Assembly (NCBI GenBank): GCA_017853575.1
Contig: JAFMJI010000004.1
Coordinates: 87,176-151,175 of the forward strand
Reading direction: 5' to 3'
DNA: 64,000 nucleotides
Source: Chitinophagaceae bacterium
Lineage (GTDB): Bacteria > Bacteroidota > Bacteroidia > Chitinophagales > Chitinophagaceae
Positions 44,594-54,104 of this stretch are shown here, in pieces. The position numbers were made by a program, and so were the translations under genes. The notes under the pieces were generated by a model. That model made no database searches. It was not told where the DNA came from and worked only from the letters and a program-made list of their open reading frames with translations. Position 1 is the first letter of the stretch; the number at the start of each line of letters is the position of its first letter.

Positions 44594-45718
44594 TTAAAAC
44601 TTCAAAATATAGGTAGTGTGCTTCTTTGCATATGTAGCACCTACTGCCTGATGCAATGCCAACATTTTTGAATTAAAGTCTCCCACCCACGATAATTCCA
44701 ACTCTTCAAAGTGTCCAAGTGGCTGAACATATTCCTGTAACTTCATGAACATACAGGATTCTAATCCTTGATTACGGTATAATTCCTTGGTTCCCATGAT
44801 TACCGCCCGAATTTTTTTGTGTTTAACTGTAAACTTGTTCCATAGAAATTTCATTTTCCCAAGTAAATCAAGTTTACCATTCAGTCCTTTGATCAATTCA
44901 TTCGTATCAGGCAGAATCATGACAAATGCAACGGGTTCGCCAGTGGCTGTATAGCTAAACCAGATTAAATTGGGATCCATCACTGGTTTGATTTTCTCTA
45001 ATGTCTCTACAATTGTTGCATCAGTGACTTGGGTAAAGTTTTCAAAATCCTTCCAGGCATCGTTGTAGATCTCCTTGAAATCTGCTGCAAACTTGGTTAT
45101 ATTTTTAGGATCAAGTGGTTTGAAGATATATCCATTTTTTTTCTCAACCCACTTTGCAATCTTAAAAACTTTCTCAGGCATCCCCTTGACTACATCAATT
45201 TTATTGGAGATTTGTTCATACTTTATTTTGAATCCGTATTCGACAAAAAATGATTGATAATATGATGGGTTATAGTTCATTCCATAATACGGATTGGAGA
45301 AACCATCTACCAACAATCCCCACCACATATCAGTTTCACCAAAATTAATTGGTCCCATCATGGCATTCATTCCATGTTCATCCAACCAATTTTTTGCTTG
45401 ATCTAACAACATAAATGCAGCCGACCGATCATTTATGCATTCAAAAAAACCACAACCGCCGGTTGGAACTTCATCATTATATGCCTTTTTGTTATTGATG
45501 AATGCTGCTATTCTTCCAATTGCAATTCCATGTTCATTCAATAAAATCCATCTAGTACATTTTCCAAAACTGAAAAAGTTGTTTTTGGAGGGATTAAAAA
45601 CGGATTCGATATCATTAAAAAGTGGACAAATCCAATTGGGATCTTCCTTGTAAATAAGGAATGGCACCTTTAAAAACTGATTGGCGGATTTTTGATCCTT
45701 TACTTCTACTAATCTCAT
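44594..45718 (-). CDS. GNAT-superfamily-like protein of unknown function
   Basis: The 374-residue protein has features of an extended N-acetyltransferase-like family found in Bacteroidota: PFLIYKEDPNWICPLF near the N terminus, GRIAAFINNKKAY, the conserved MMGPINFGETDMWWGLLVDG, and a C-terminal segment ELYRNQGLESCMFMKLQ with ELSWVGDFNSKMLALHQAVG that looks like an acetyl-CoA-binding GNAT half. The acceptor is unknown. It has no signal peptide. It is followed after 9 bases by GtrA, so a role linked to lipid or polysaccharide modification is possible but unproven. Confidence 0.72.
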   Translation of the reverse strand: MRLVEVKDQKSANQFLKVPFLIYKEDPNWICPLFNDIESVFNPSKNNFFSFGKCTRWILLNEHGIAIGRIAAFINNKKAYNDEVPTGGCGFFECINDRSAAFMLLDQAKNWLDEHGMNAMMGPINFGETDMWWGLLVDGFSNPYYGMNYNPSYYQSFFVEYGFKIKYEQISNKIDVVKGMPEKVFKIAKWVEKKNGYIFKPLDPKNITKFAADFKEIYNDAWKDFENFTQVTDATIVETLEKIKPVMDPNLIWFSYTATGEPVAFVMILPDTNELIKGLNGKLDLLGKMKFLWNKFTVKHKKIRAVIMGTKELYRNQGLESCMFMKLQEYVQPLGHFEELELSWVGDFNSKMLALHQAVGATYAKKHTTYILKF

Positions 45719-45769
45719 TGTTGATCTTGCAAATTTACCAATAAAGCCTCAATTAAAATATGGGAATCG

Positions 45770-45777
45770 TACCTTTG
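45770..45777 (+). promoter_or_regulatory. Predicted -7 element of argS
   Basis: TACCTTTG followed by C matches TAnnTTTG and ends 16 bases before the argS ATG at 45794. No TTG is seen at the expected -33 spacing. Confidence 0.45.
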
Positions 45778-45793
45778 CCTCAATCAAGACAAA

Positions 45794-47569
45794 ATGTTAA
45801 CAGATATCATCAGAAGTAAGACCCTTGGTGCAATTCAAAACATCTATCAAATTCAGTTGTCTGAAAAAGATCTACAGATCAATTTGACAAAACCTGAATT
45901 TGAGGGTGACTATACCGTAGTATTGTTTTCTCTGGTGAAATCATTGAAACTGAGTCCTGATCAATTGGGTAATACCATCGGAACATATTTGATAGATAAA
46001 GAGTCTGGTCTTTTTGAATCCTACAACATCATTAAAGGATTTTTAAACCTTGTTATCAAAAGCGATTTTCTTCTGGAAATGCTTCAACAACATTTCCAGG
46101 ATCCTTGTTTTGGTAAAGCACCCATGAATGGGAAAAAAATCATGGTTGAATATTCATCCCCGAATACCAACAAACCACTTCACCTTGGCCACCTTAGAAA
46201 TAACTTTCTTGGAAGAAGTATTGCTGAAATCTTAAAAGCCAACGGATATGATGTAGTTAAAACCTGCATTGTTAATGACAGAGGTGTTCACATATGCAAA
46301 AGCATGATCGCATGGAAAAGATATGCAAATGGCGCCACTCCTCAATCTAGCAATATAAAAGGAGACCATTTTGTAGGAGATTATTATGTGAAGTTCAATG
46401 ATGCTTATAAAGCCGAAGTTGATGCACTCATTCAGCAAGGAATGAACAAAACAGAGGCAGAGAAAGAAGCACCCATCATGAAAGAAACACAACAAATGTT
46501 GATTGATTGGGAAGATGGCAAGCCCGAAGTAATGGAATTGTGGAGAACCATGAACCAATGGGTATATGATGGTTTTGATGTCACGTATAAAATAATTGGA
46601 TCAGATTTCGAAAAGACCTACTACGAAAGCAATACTTATCTCCTAGGAAAAGATACCATTGAGCTAGGATTGAAAAACAATGTTTTTTACAAAAAACCAG
46701 ATGGAAGTGTTTGGATTGACCTGACCCAAGATGGACTTGATGAAAAATTGGTTTTAAGAAGTGATGGAACTTCGGTATACATAACACAAGATATTGGACT
46801 TGCACAATTGAAATACAATGAGTTCAAAATTGATCAGAGCATCTATGTTGTAGGAGATGAACAAAATTATCATCTTAAAGTATTGCAATTGATTTGTAAA
46901 AAACTCGGACTCCCCTATGCAGATGGAATTCATCATTTATCATATGGAATGGTTGAACTTCCTACAGGAAAAATGAAAAGCCGCGAGGGAACTGTAGTGG
47001 ATGCTGATGATTTGATTGATGAAATGGTTTCAATTGCTGCAACACATACACAGGAGCTGGGGAAAGTAAAGGATTTCTCAGATACAGAATTGAAAGAATT
47101 ATATAGCACCATAGGAATTGGTGCGTTAAAATTCTTTTTATTAAGAGTGGACCCAAAGAAAAAGATGATTTTTAATCCGGAAGAATCAATTGATTTCCAC
47201 GGATTCACAGGTCCATTTATTCAATACACCCATGCTCGTATTAAGAGTGTGTTGAGAAAAAACGAAATAAACAATGTTTCAAATAATATACAGGAACCTT
47301 TACATAAGATGGAGAAAGAATTGTTGGTGCATTGTGAACTCTTTGGACAAACATTGCTTCAGGCTGGACAATCACACGATCCATCCACTTTATCAATGTA
47401 TTTGTTTCAATTGGCACAAATGTTCAACAGTTTTTATGCAGCATTCAGCATATCGAATGCTGAATCAGAAGAAAAGAAACAACTGAGGTTAAAAATTTCA
47501 TCACTGGTAGCGACTATCCTGAAATCAGGAATGCAATTACTCGGAATCAATGTTCCTGAAAAAATGTAA
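45794..47569 (+). CDS. argS: Arginine-tRNA ligase
   Basis: ArgS (591 residues) is a class I aminoacyl-tRNA synthetase. The HIGH-type motif is SPNTNKPLHLGHLRNN (HLGH at 130-133) and the KMSKS-like loop is GKMKSREGTV. The N-terminal Arg-tRNA synthetase domain and the C-terminal anticodon-binding part (HARIKSVLRKNE to the end) are complete. It faces glgB: the two stop codons are immediately adjacent, with no base between them. Confidence 0.97.
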   Translation: MLTDIIRSKTLGAIQNIYQIQLSEKDLQINLTKPEFEGDYTVVLFSLVKSLKLSPDQLGNTIGTYLIDKESGLFESYNIIKGFLNLVIKSDFLLEMLQQHFQDPCFGKAPMNGKKIMVEYSSPNTNKPLHLGHLRNNFLGRSIAEILKANGYDVVKTCIVNDRGVHICKSMIAWKRYANGATPQSSNIKGDHFVGDYYVKFNDAYKAEVDALIQQGMNKTEAEKEAPIMKETQQMLIDWEDGKPEVMELWRTMNQWVYDGFDVTYKIIGSDFEKTYYESNTYLLGKDTIELGLKNNVFYKKPDGSVWIDLTQDGLDEKLVLRSDGTSVYITQDIGLAQLKYNEFKIDQSIYVVGDEQNYHLKVLQLICKKLGLPYADGIHHLSYGMVELPTGKMKSREGTVVDADDLIDEMVSIAATHTQELGKVKDFSDTELKELYSTIGIGALKFFLLRVDPKKKMIFNPEESIDFHGFTGPFIQYTHARIKSVLRKNEINNVSNNIQEPLHKMEKELLVHCELFGQTLLQAGQSHDPSTLSMYLFQLAQMFNSFYAAFSISNAESEEKKQLRLKISSLVATILKSGMQLLGINVPEKM

Positions 47570-49540
47570 TTATTTCAGCTTTTTAAATACACAGCCTGCA
47601 AGTGGAGGTAAATTAACGGATAGATATTGCTCCCCATCTTTCTCCTTTTGTGTCTTTATTACTCCATCATTTATAAAATGATCTGTTCCCCAGAATTCTT
47701 TTTTATCGCTGTTAAACACTTCGCACCATTCACCTTTTTGCTTCATTTTAAGGAACCATCTCGGACGTTCAACGGGGGTCATGTTCAACACAACCAATAT
47801 TTCTTCTTTTTCTGTTTTCCCTTTTCTTATAAATGAAATAACAGATTCAGAACGATGATCTAAATCATGCCATTCAAAACCAATAGGATCAAATTGATTT
47901 ACACTCAATGCTGATTCAGTTTTCATTAAATGGGTCAATGCACTTACACATTTCTTTAATCCAATATGACAATCATATTGAAGCAAATCCCATCGGAGGG
48001 ATGTTTTGTAATTCCATTCATCGGTCTGACCAAATTCATTGCCCATAAAAAGCAGTTTGGCTCCAGGATGCATGAACATGTATGTATACAATAACCGAAG
48101 GTTTGCAAATTTCTGCCATTCATCTCCAGGCATTTTGTAGATCATGGGTGATTTACCGTGGACTACTTCATCATGACTCAAGGGAAGCATGAAATTTTCA
48201 TCATAGTAATACATCATGCTGAACGTGAGCTGATTTTGTTGAAATTGTCTGTAAACAGGATCTTGTTTAAAATATCTCAATGTATCATGCATCCAACCCA
48301 TCATCCATTTCATACCAAAACCCAATCCGTCAGCATAAGTTGGTTTTGAAACTCCTGGCCAATTGGTGGCCTCCTCAGCAATGGTTTGCACACCTTTGAA
48401 ATCGCGGTAAACCATTTCATTCATGTTCTTCAGGAATTCAATGGCTTCAATATTTCCATTACCACCATATTCATTTGGTTCCCACTCACCATCATTTCTT
48501 GAATAATCAAGTTTAAGCATGGAGGAAACAGCATCAACTCGTAGACCGTCAACATGAAATTGGTCTAACCAGAAGCGAGCATTGCTAATTAAAAAGGATT
48601 TTACTTCACCGCGTTTATAATTGAAAATATAACTGTTCCAATCAGGATGATACCCTTTGCGCATATCAGCATATTCATACGTATGCGTGCCATCAAACAT
48701 AAATAGACCATGACTGTCATAAGGAAAATGCGAAGGAACCCAATCCAGAATAACACCAATTCCCTCTTGGTGAAAATAATTGATCATTGCCATGAATTCT
48801 TCGGGATGGCCGAATCTGGATGTTGGAGCAAAATAACCGGTACCTTGATATCCCCAGCTGCCATCAAAAGGAAACTCCATCACAGGCATTAGTTCAACAT
48901 GGGTAAATCCCATTTCTTTCACATAAGGAACGAGTCGTTCAGCAATTTCCCAATAGGAGAAATATGATTCTTCATTAAAGGGATCTGGCTTCATCCAACT
49001 TGCCAGATGTACTTCATATACAGCATAAGGAGCATTCAAAGAATTGTGCGCTTCTCTGGTTTTCATCCAGTTTGCATCATTCCATTCAAAATCAAAATTC
49101 CATGTAATGCTTGCTGTTAGTGGTTTTTTCTCCCAAAAATGAGCAAAGGGATCTCCCTTTTGTAGGAGCTTACCATTAAATCCATGAATGGAGTATTTGT
49201 AGACTTCACCTTTTTTACAAGCAGGTATAAATCCTTCCCAAATGCCGCTTTGATCGAGTCTTACAAAAAGTTTATGAACACCATCTTTCCAATCATTAAA
49301 ATTTCCCACAATACTCACTTCAGTCGCATTGGGCGCCCAGACTGCAAAGTATGTGCCCTCTTTTCCTAATACAGTTAATTGTTTGTTTCCGAAGTATTCA
49401 TAGGAATTATACAAAGTGCCTTGTTGAAAATTGGCAATGGTCTCATCATTGAATAAAGAATAATTCCAAACTGATTTTGCAGTGTCAACAAAATGAATTT
49501 CTTCGTATGATTTTTGTTTTTTCTTTGAAGCAGCTCCCAT
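47570..49540 (-). CDS. glgB: 1,4-alpha-glucan branching enzyme
   Basis: GlgB (656 residues from ATG 49540) makes alpha-1,6 branches in glycogen. A CBM48 domain lies at about 55-160 (LTVLGKEGTYFAVWAPNATE). The GH13 catalytic regions are LDWVPSHFPYD (region I, with Ser where most GlgB have Gly), DGLRVDAVSSML (nucleophile Asp), TIAEEATNWP (acid Glu) and PLSHDEVVHGK. A frame from TTG 49570 would add 10 residues and overlap the upstream gene. It is the last gene of the minus-strand glycogen run. Confidence 0.95.
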   Translation of the reverse strand: MGAASKKKQKSYEEIHFVDTAKSVWNYSLFNDETIANFQQGTLYNSYEYFGNKQLTVLGKEGTYFAVWAPNATEVSIVGNFNDWKDGVHKLFVRLDQSGIWEGFIPACKKGEVYKYSIHGFNGKLLQKGDPFAHFWEKKPLTASITWNFDFEWNDANWMKTREAHNSLNAPYAVYEVHLASWMKPDPFNEESYFSYWEIAERLVPYVKEMGFTHVELMPVMEFPFDGSWGYQGTGYFAPTSRFGHPEEFMAMINYFHQEGIGVILDWVPSHFPYDSHGLFMFDGTHTYEYADMRKGYHPDWNSYIFNYKRGEVKSFLISNARFWLDQFHVDGLRVDAVSSMLKLDYSRNDGEWEPNEYGGNGNIEAIEFLKNMNEMVYRDFKGVQTIAEEATNWPGVSKPTYADGLGFGMKWMMGWMHDTLRYFKQDPVYRQFQQNQLTFSMMYYYDENFMLPLSHDEVVHGKSPMIYKMPGDEWQKFANLRLLYTYMFMHPGAKLLFMGNEFGQTDEWNYKTSLRWDLLQYDCHIGLKKCVSALTHLMKTESALSVNQFDPIGFEWHDLDHRSESVISFIRKGKTEKEEILVVLNMTPVERPRWFLKMKQKGEWCEVFNSDKKEFWGTDHFINDGVIKTQKEKDGEQYLSVNLPPLAGCVFKKLK

Positions 49541-49556
49541 GTTAATTATTTTCTCC

Positions 49557-51419
49557 TCACTTGATTTCAAATATCTGAAATGACATGGAGGGTAGAGGTA
49601 TTTTATTATCCTTTGTTTCCAATGTTAATTGCTTTATTACATCATAGTATGTTTCATTTCCATTCAACATTTCAGTGTAGTCTTTCAAATACAGTTGCTC
49701 TTCTTTTGATGAAGTATTTACGACGCAGAGTATTTTCTGTTTATTAGATATTCGGAAATAAACATACACCCCATTTTTAGGAATATACTGTTTTAATTCC
49801 CCTGATGTTAAAGCAGGACTTTCTTTTCGATAGTTGGCAAGGATTTTGAAATATTCAAATGCATTGTTTTCTTCGGTGGTTCTTCCAGATCCAGAAAACT
49901 TATTTGTTGCGTCGGATGTCCAGCCACCAGGGAAATCCCATCGAACTGCAGCGTCATTGGGATCTTTATAATTTTTCATTAAAACTTCCGTACCATAGTA
50001 TACTTGCGGGATACCACGGATTGTTAAAAGAAGTCCAAGTCCAATTTTATACTTATCAAGATTTTCTCCTGCCATAGAAAAAAACCTATTCATATCGTGA
50101 TTATCCAAAAAGATGCAATTGGTTAACGGATTTTTGTATAGGAAATCCTGTGCAAGTGTCATATAAACTTTTGTGATACCGTCGGTCCAGCCAAAAGGTT
50201 GATTGATCGCATCCATGATAGCTGACTGAAGTGGAAAATCAGTAACACCTTTGATTTGATGTTTGAATGGAACATCAAGATTATTTTGAGTGAAGTATGC
50301 ACTTCCCGGAACGGTATTGGTCCATGCCTCACCAAATACGGTTAAGTTTGGAAATTCACTTAACAATGCGGCATTTATTCTATTTAGAAATTTTTCATCA
50401 CAGTATTTATAGGTATCAACCCTCCATCCATCAATACCAAATTCCTCCGTTGCCCATATATTAAGTTGAATCATATAGTTTGCAACATATGAATTGGAAA
50501 GATTTAAATCTGGAAGGTGTGGAACAAACCACCCCCCTAACATCTTTTTCTTTTCAATTTCTGTTGCATGTGGATCAAAAAATACCTCTTCTCTATGATC
50601 AGGTCCAGTGTATGATGGCCACTGGTTAAGCCAATCTTTCATTGGTAAATCTTTTACTGTATGGTGGTAAGATCCAACATGATTGTAAACAGCATCCTGA
50701 ATAATTTTCAATCCTTTGCTATGAGCAGCTTTGACCAAATCTTTATATGTCTGATTGGTTCCAAAGCGCTTATCGACTTTGTAATGATTGGTGATCCAAT
50801 ATCCATGGTAACCACTCATCATCCAAATATTTTCCTTCATGCGTGGCATGTCATTTTCCAAAACAGGTGTTAACCAAATTGAAGTAACCCCAGCATATTT
50901 TAAATAATCCAGCTTTGAAATTACACCTGCAAAGTCTCCCCCATGCCGGGCGTATGGATTGGTGCGGTCTGCAACTTTATCCTGCAGATCAGGAAATTGA
51001 TCGTTCGAGGGATCACCATTTACAAATCTATCAGGCATGATGAGATAAATCAAATCATTTGAGCGTACGCCTTGATGAATGGTAGATGACTTTTCACGTT
51101 GTTTCAATTCATATTGAATAGACTTTCCATTGGAAAAAACAATATCATACATTCCAGGCTTTGCAGTTGGCAGTATATCGAGATCAACAAATAGATAATG
51201 CTTATTATCAGCTTGATAAATTTTCTTAATTGCAATACCAGGCTGTTTTATTCTAATATTATCAGGAACACCCTCCGGATGATGAATCATCAACTGAAGT
51301 GATTTACTTTTCATTCCAATCCACCAATGTGTGGGATAAACCTGAAATTGAGCGTAACTAAAAAGATGTAATGATAAAAGAAAAAATGTAACCGTGAACC
51401 GGATAAATTTTGAATTCAT
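49557..51419 (-). CDS. Exported alpha-amylase family (GH13) enzyme, neopullulanase/cyclomaltodextrinase-like
   Basis: The 620-residue enzyme has a signal peptide (MNSKFIRFTVTFFLLSLHLF, cleaved after YAQ). An N-terminal beta domain (about 25-120) precedes the GH13 barrel. Catalytic regions are QDAVYNHVG (I), GWRVDTYKY (II, nucleophile Asp), FGEAW (III, acid Glu) and LDNHDMNRF (IV). It probably hydrolyses maltodextrins, starch or cyclodextrins in the periplasm, comparable to SusA of Bacteroides, but lacks susCD neighbours. ATG 51419 begins one base after the MFS carrier's stop, so they are co-transcribed. Confidence 0.9.
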   Translation of the reverse strand: MNSKFIRFTVTFFLLSLHLFSYAQFQVYPTHWWIGMKSKSLQLMIHHPEGVPDNIRIKQPGIAIKKIYQADNKHYLFVDLDILPTAKPGMYDIVFSNGKSIQYELKQREKSSTIHQGVRSNDLIYLIMPDRFVNGDPSNDQFPDLQDKVADRTNPYARHGGDFAGVISKLDYLKYAGVTSIWLTPVLENDMPRMKENIWMMSGYHGYWITNHYKVDKRFGTNQTYKDLVKAAHSKGLKIIQDAVYNHVGSYHHTVKDLPMKDWLNQWPSYTGPDHREEVFFDPHATEIEKKKMLGGWFVPHLPDLNLSNSYVANYMIQLNIWATEEFGIDGWRVDTYKYCDEKFLNRINAALLSEFPNLTVFGEAWTNTVPGSAYFTQNNLDVPFKHQIKGVTDFPLQSAIMDAINQPFGWTDGITKVYMTLAQDFLYKNPLTNCIFLDNHDMNRFFSMAGENLDKYKIGLGLLLTIRGIPQVYYGTEVLMKNYKDPNDAAVRWDFPGGWTSDATNKFSGSGRTTEENNAFEYFKILANYRKESPALTSGELKQYIPKNGVYVYFRISNKQKILCVVNTSSKEEQLYLKDYTEMLNGNETYYDVIKQLTLETKDNKIPLPSMSFQIFEIK

Positions 51420-51420
51420 A

Positions 51421-52785
51421 TTATTTTTTTTCACCTGGATCATACACGTAAATAACACTGATGGCAGCACAGATCATGAAAATACCTGCCAGTACAATGG
51501 CGTAAATCGGTTGACCGTTGTATAGGTGCTTCACAATCCATCCGCCTACAAATCCGTTGATGATTTGTGGCAATGTTATAAAGAAATTAAAGATGCCCAT
51601 GTATATACCTAGCTTGCCTGCAGGGATCGACGAAGATAAAATAACATAGGGCATTGCTAGAATGGAAGCCCATGCGAGTCCTACTCCAACCATGCTAAAC
51701 TTTAACATTGAAGCATCTTTGATAAAATAAATTGAAATCAGTCCAACACCTCCTGCAACAAGCGAAAAAGCATGTGTCAGTCTTCTATTGAATATTTTTG
51801 AAAGAAACGGCAATAGCAATGCATAAAACATTGCAATAAAATTATAAATACCAAATGCAGAACTCACCTTATTGCCCGCATCATTGTATTCAATTGTTTT
51901 ACTGTAATCTCCTGAAAGTTTATAAACATGCGTTGCAACAGCATCAGTTGTAAATACCCACATGCTGAATAGTGCAAACCAGCTGAAGAACTGAACCAAT
52001 CCCAGCTGTCTCATGGTTCTTGGCATGTTTTTAAAATCTGTGATGATTTCAGACAAACCTCCCGTTTTTTGTTCTGCCTTTCCGTGGTACTTTTCATAAT
52101 CAGAAGGCGCATATTCTTTGGTGAAAAAAATTGTAATCAAGATTGAAATCATGAAAACAGCAGCTCCGATATAAAATGAATATTTGATATTGCTTGCAAC
52201 TCCATCTGCTCCAGCTTCCATACTGAAACCTTGGTTTGCAAGAAATTCTGGTAAAGCAGAGCCGGCCACTGCACCCAATCCTATCAAGAATGTTTGTATG
52301 CTGAAACCAGTTGCACTTTGTTTATTGGGCAGATTGTCTGCCACCAAGGCACGAAAAGGTTCCATGGCAACATTGAAGGAAGCATCCATAACCATGACCA
52401 TTCCTGCGCCAATCCACAATGCAGGCAATACATTTGCAAAGTTTCCAGAATTTGGTAGAATCATCAACGCTAAGCTGGATAAGATAGCTCCCGTTAGGAA
52501 GTATGGTTTTCTTCTTCCGAGTCTATTCCATGTTTTGTCACTATAATGACCAATGATCGGTTGAACAATCATCCCAACCAATGGTGCTACAATCCAAAAC
52601 ATAGGCAACTGATCTACGTCTGCGCCAAAAGATCGAAGAATTCTGCTTGTATTCCCATTTTGCAAAGCAAACCCAAATTGAATACCCAAAAAACCGAAGC
52701 TCATCAGAAAAATCTGACTCATGCTCATCATGGGTTTGTCTGATGTTGGCTTATGATCGACGACAGTATTGGATGCAACTGACAT
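51421..52785 (-). CDS. MFS transporter, SLC45-like (probable maltose/oligosaccharide carrier)
   Basis: This 454-residue protein has about 12 membrane segments. LVGMIVQPIIGHYSDKTW with GRRKPYFLTGAIL is typical of the SLC45/MelB-like glycoside-H+ branch. In Bacteroidota such genes commonly accompany maltose-use genes. Here it is directly upstream of the GH13 gene with a one-base gap, and 25 bases downstream of glgC. The transported sugar is an inference from context. Confidence 0.87.
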   Translation of the reverse strand: MSVASNTVVDHKPTSDKPMMSMSQIFLMSFGFLGIQFGFALQNGNTSRILRSFGADVDQLPMFWIVAPLVGMIVQPIIGHYSDKTWNRLGRRKPYFLTGAILSSLALMILPNSGNFANVLPALWIGAGMVMVMDASFNVAMEPFRALVADNLPNKQSATGFSIQTFLIGLGAVAGSALPEFLANQGFSMEAGADGVASNIKYSFYIGAAVFMISILITIFFTKEYAPSDYEKYHGKAEQKTGGLSEIITDFKNMPRTMRQLGLVQFFSWFALFSMWVFTTDAVATHVYKLSGDYSKTIEYNDAGNKVSSAFGIYNFIAMFYALLLPFLSKIFNRRLTHAFSLVAGGVGLISIYFIKDASMLKFSMVGVGLAWASILAMPYVILSSSIPAGKLGIYMGIFNFFITLPQIINGFVGGWIVKHLYNGQPIYAIVLAGIFMICAAISVIYVYDPGEKK

Positions 52786-52810
52786 ATTAAATTTTTAATG
52801 AGCGAAAATG

Positions 52811-54085
52811 TTAAATCACAAATCCATCAGGCAATACAGCTCCTTTTTTTACAACTACTATACCGTCTTTAATAGTATACAATAAGTGATCTGAATTGGT
52901 TAAATGTTTACCACCATTTATTCTTACATCGTTTCCAATTCTGCAATTCTTGTCTATGATTGCATTTTTTATATAGCACCGTTCACCAATTCCCAATTTT
53001 GGCAATCCGTTGCTGACAGATGCATTCATTTCTTCAAGTGTTTCGTAATAATCAGTTCCCATAATATAACAACTAACAATGGTAGTACCGTACCCGATTC
53101 GAGTTCTAATACCAATGACTGAATTTTCTACTCTAGAGGCATTGATGATGCATCCCTCTGCAATGATTGTTTTTTCCAAGGTTGTTCCACTGATTTTTGC
53201 AGGTGGAAGCATTCTGGCTCTGGTATATACTGCTTTTTTATTATCAAATAAATTAAATTCAGGGACATCTTTTGTCAAAGCAAGGTTGGCTTCAAAGAAA
53301 GAATGAATATTCCCAATATCCGTCCAATAACCTTCATACTGGAAGCTAACTACTTTGTGCTTATCAATAGAAAATGGTATAATCTCTTTGCCAAAATCTG
53401 TGGCATCCTTAAAATCTTCTAGTAAAGAATTAAACAGGGTTTTTCTATTGAAAATGTATATCCCCATGCTTGCCAGGTAATGTCTGCCCTGACTTTTCAT
53501 GGTTTCGCCTGTATCACTAACCCAATCCTTCAATATTTCTGCTTTTGGTTTTTCTATAAAGGATTGAATGGTGTTATCCATACCTTTTTTCAATATTCCA
53601 AATTCAGTTGCATCTTTGGCAGCAACCGGAATGGTGGCAATTGAAATTTCAGCTTCACTCTTAATATGGTTATCAATCATCTCTTGGAAATCCATCTGAT
53701 ATAATTGATCTCCTGATAAAATCAATACATAATTAAAATCCTGTTGATTGATATGCCTTAAGGATTGTCTTACAGCATCTGCCGTTCCCTGAAACCAAGC
53801 CGGGTTATCTGGAGTTTGTTCAGCGGCTATGATATCAACAAATGCAGCACTGAATACACTGAAATGATAGGTATTCTTGATATGTTTATTCAAGGAAGCA
53901 GAATTGAACTGTGTCAATACATACATTCTACCGATATCAGAATTCAAGCAGTTTGAAATGGGTATATCAACCAACCTGTATTTACCTGCGATAGGTACAG
54001 CAGGTTTACTTCTTGTTGATGTAAGTGGAGAAAGTCTAGATCCGGCTCCACCACCCAAGATAACTGCTACAACACTTTTTATCAT
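52811..54085 (-). CDS. glgC: Glucose-1-phosphate adenylyltransferase
   Basis: GlgC (424 residues) makes ADP-glucose, the donor for glycogen. The N-terminal nucleotide-binding motif VILGGGAGSRLSPLTSTRSK is complete, with YRLVDIPISNCLNS, WFQGTADAVRQ and the glucose-1-phosphate region FIEKPK. The C-terminal left-handed beta helix begins around residue 290. I use ATG 54085; the open frame extends to 54145 but overlaps glgA and adds a hydrophobic lead not seen in the family. Confidence 0.95.
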   Translation of the reverse strand: MIKSVVAVILGGGAGSRLSPLTSTRSKPAVPIAGKYRLVDIPISNCLNSDIGRMYVLTQFNSASLNKHIKNTYHFSVFSAAFVDIIAAEQTPDNPAWFQGTADAVRQSLRHINQQDFNYVLILSGDQLYQMDFQEMIDNHIKSEAEISIATIPVAAKDATEFGILKKGMDNTIQSFIEKPKAEILKDWVSDTGETMKSQGRHYLASMGIYIFNRKTLFNSLLEDFKDATDFGKEIIPFSIDKHKVVSFQYEGYWTDIGNIHSFFEANLALTKDVPEFNLFDNKKAVYTRARMLPPAKISGTTLEKTIIAEGCIINASRVENSVIGIRTRIGYGTTIVSCYIMGTDYYETLEEMNASVSNGLPKLGIGERCYIKNAIIDKNCRIGNDVRINGGKHLTNSDHLLYTIKDGIVVVKKGAVLPDGFVI

Positions 54086-54104
54086 AAAAATTGTTTGTTT
54101 GAAT

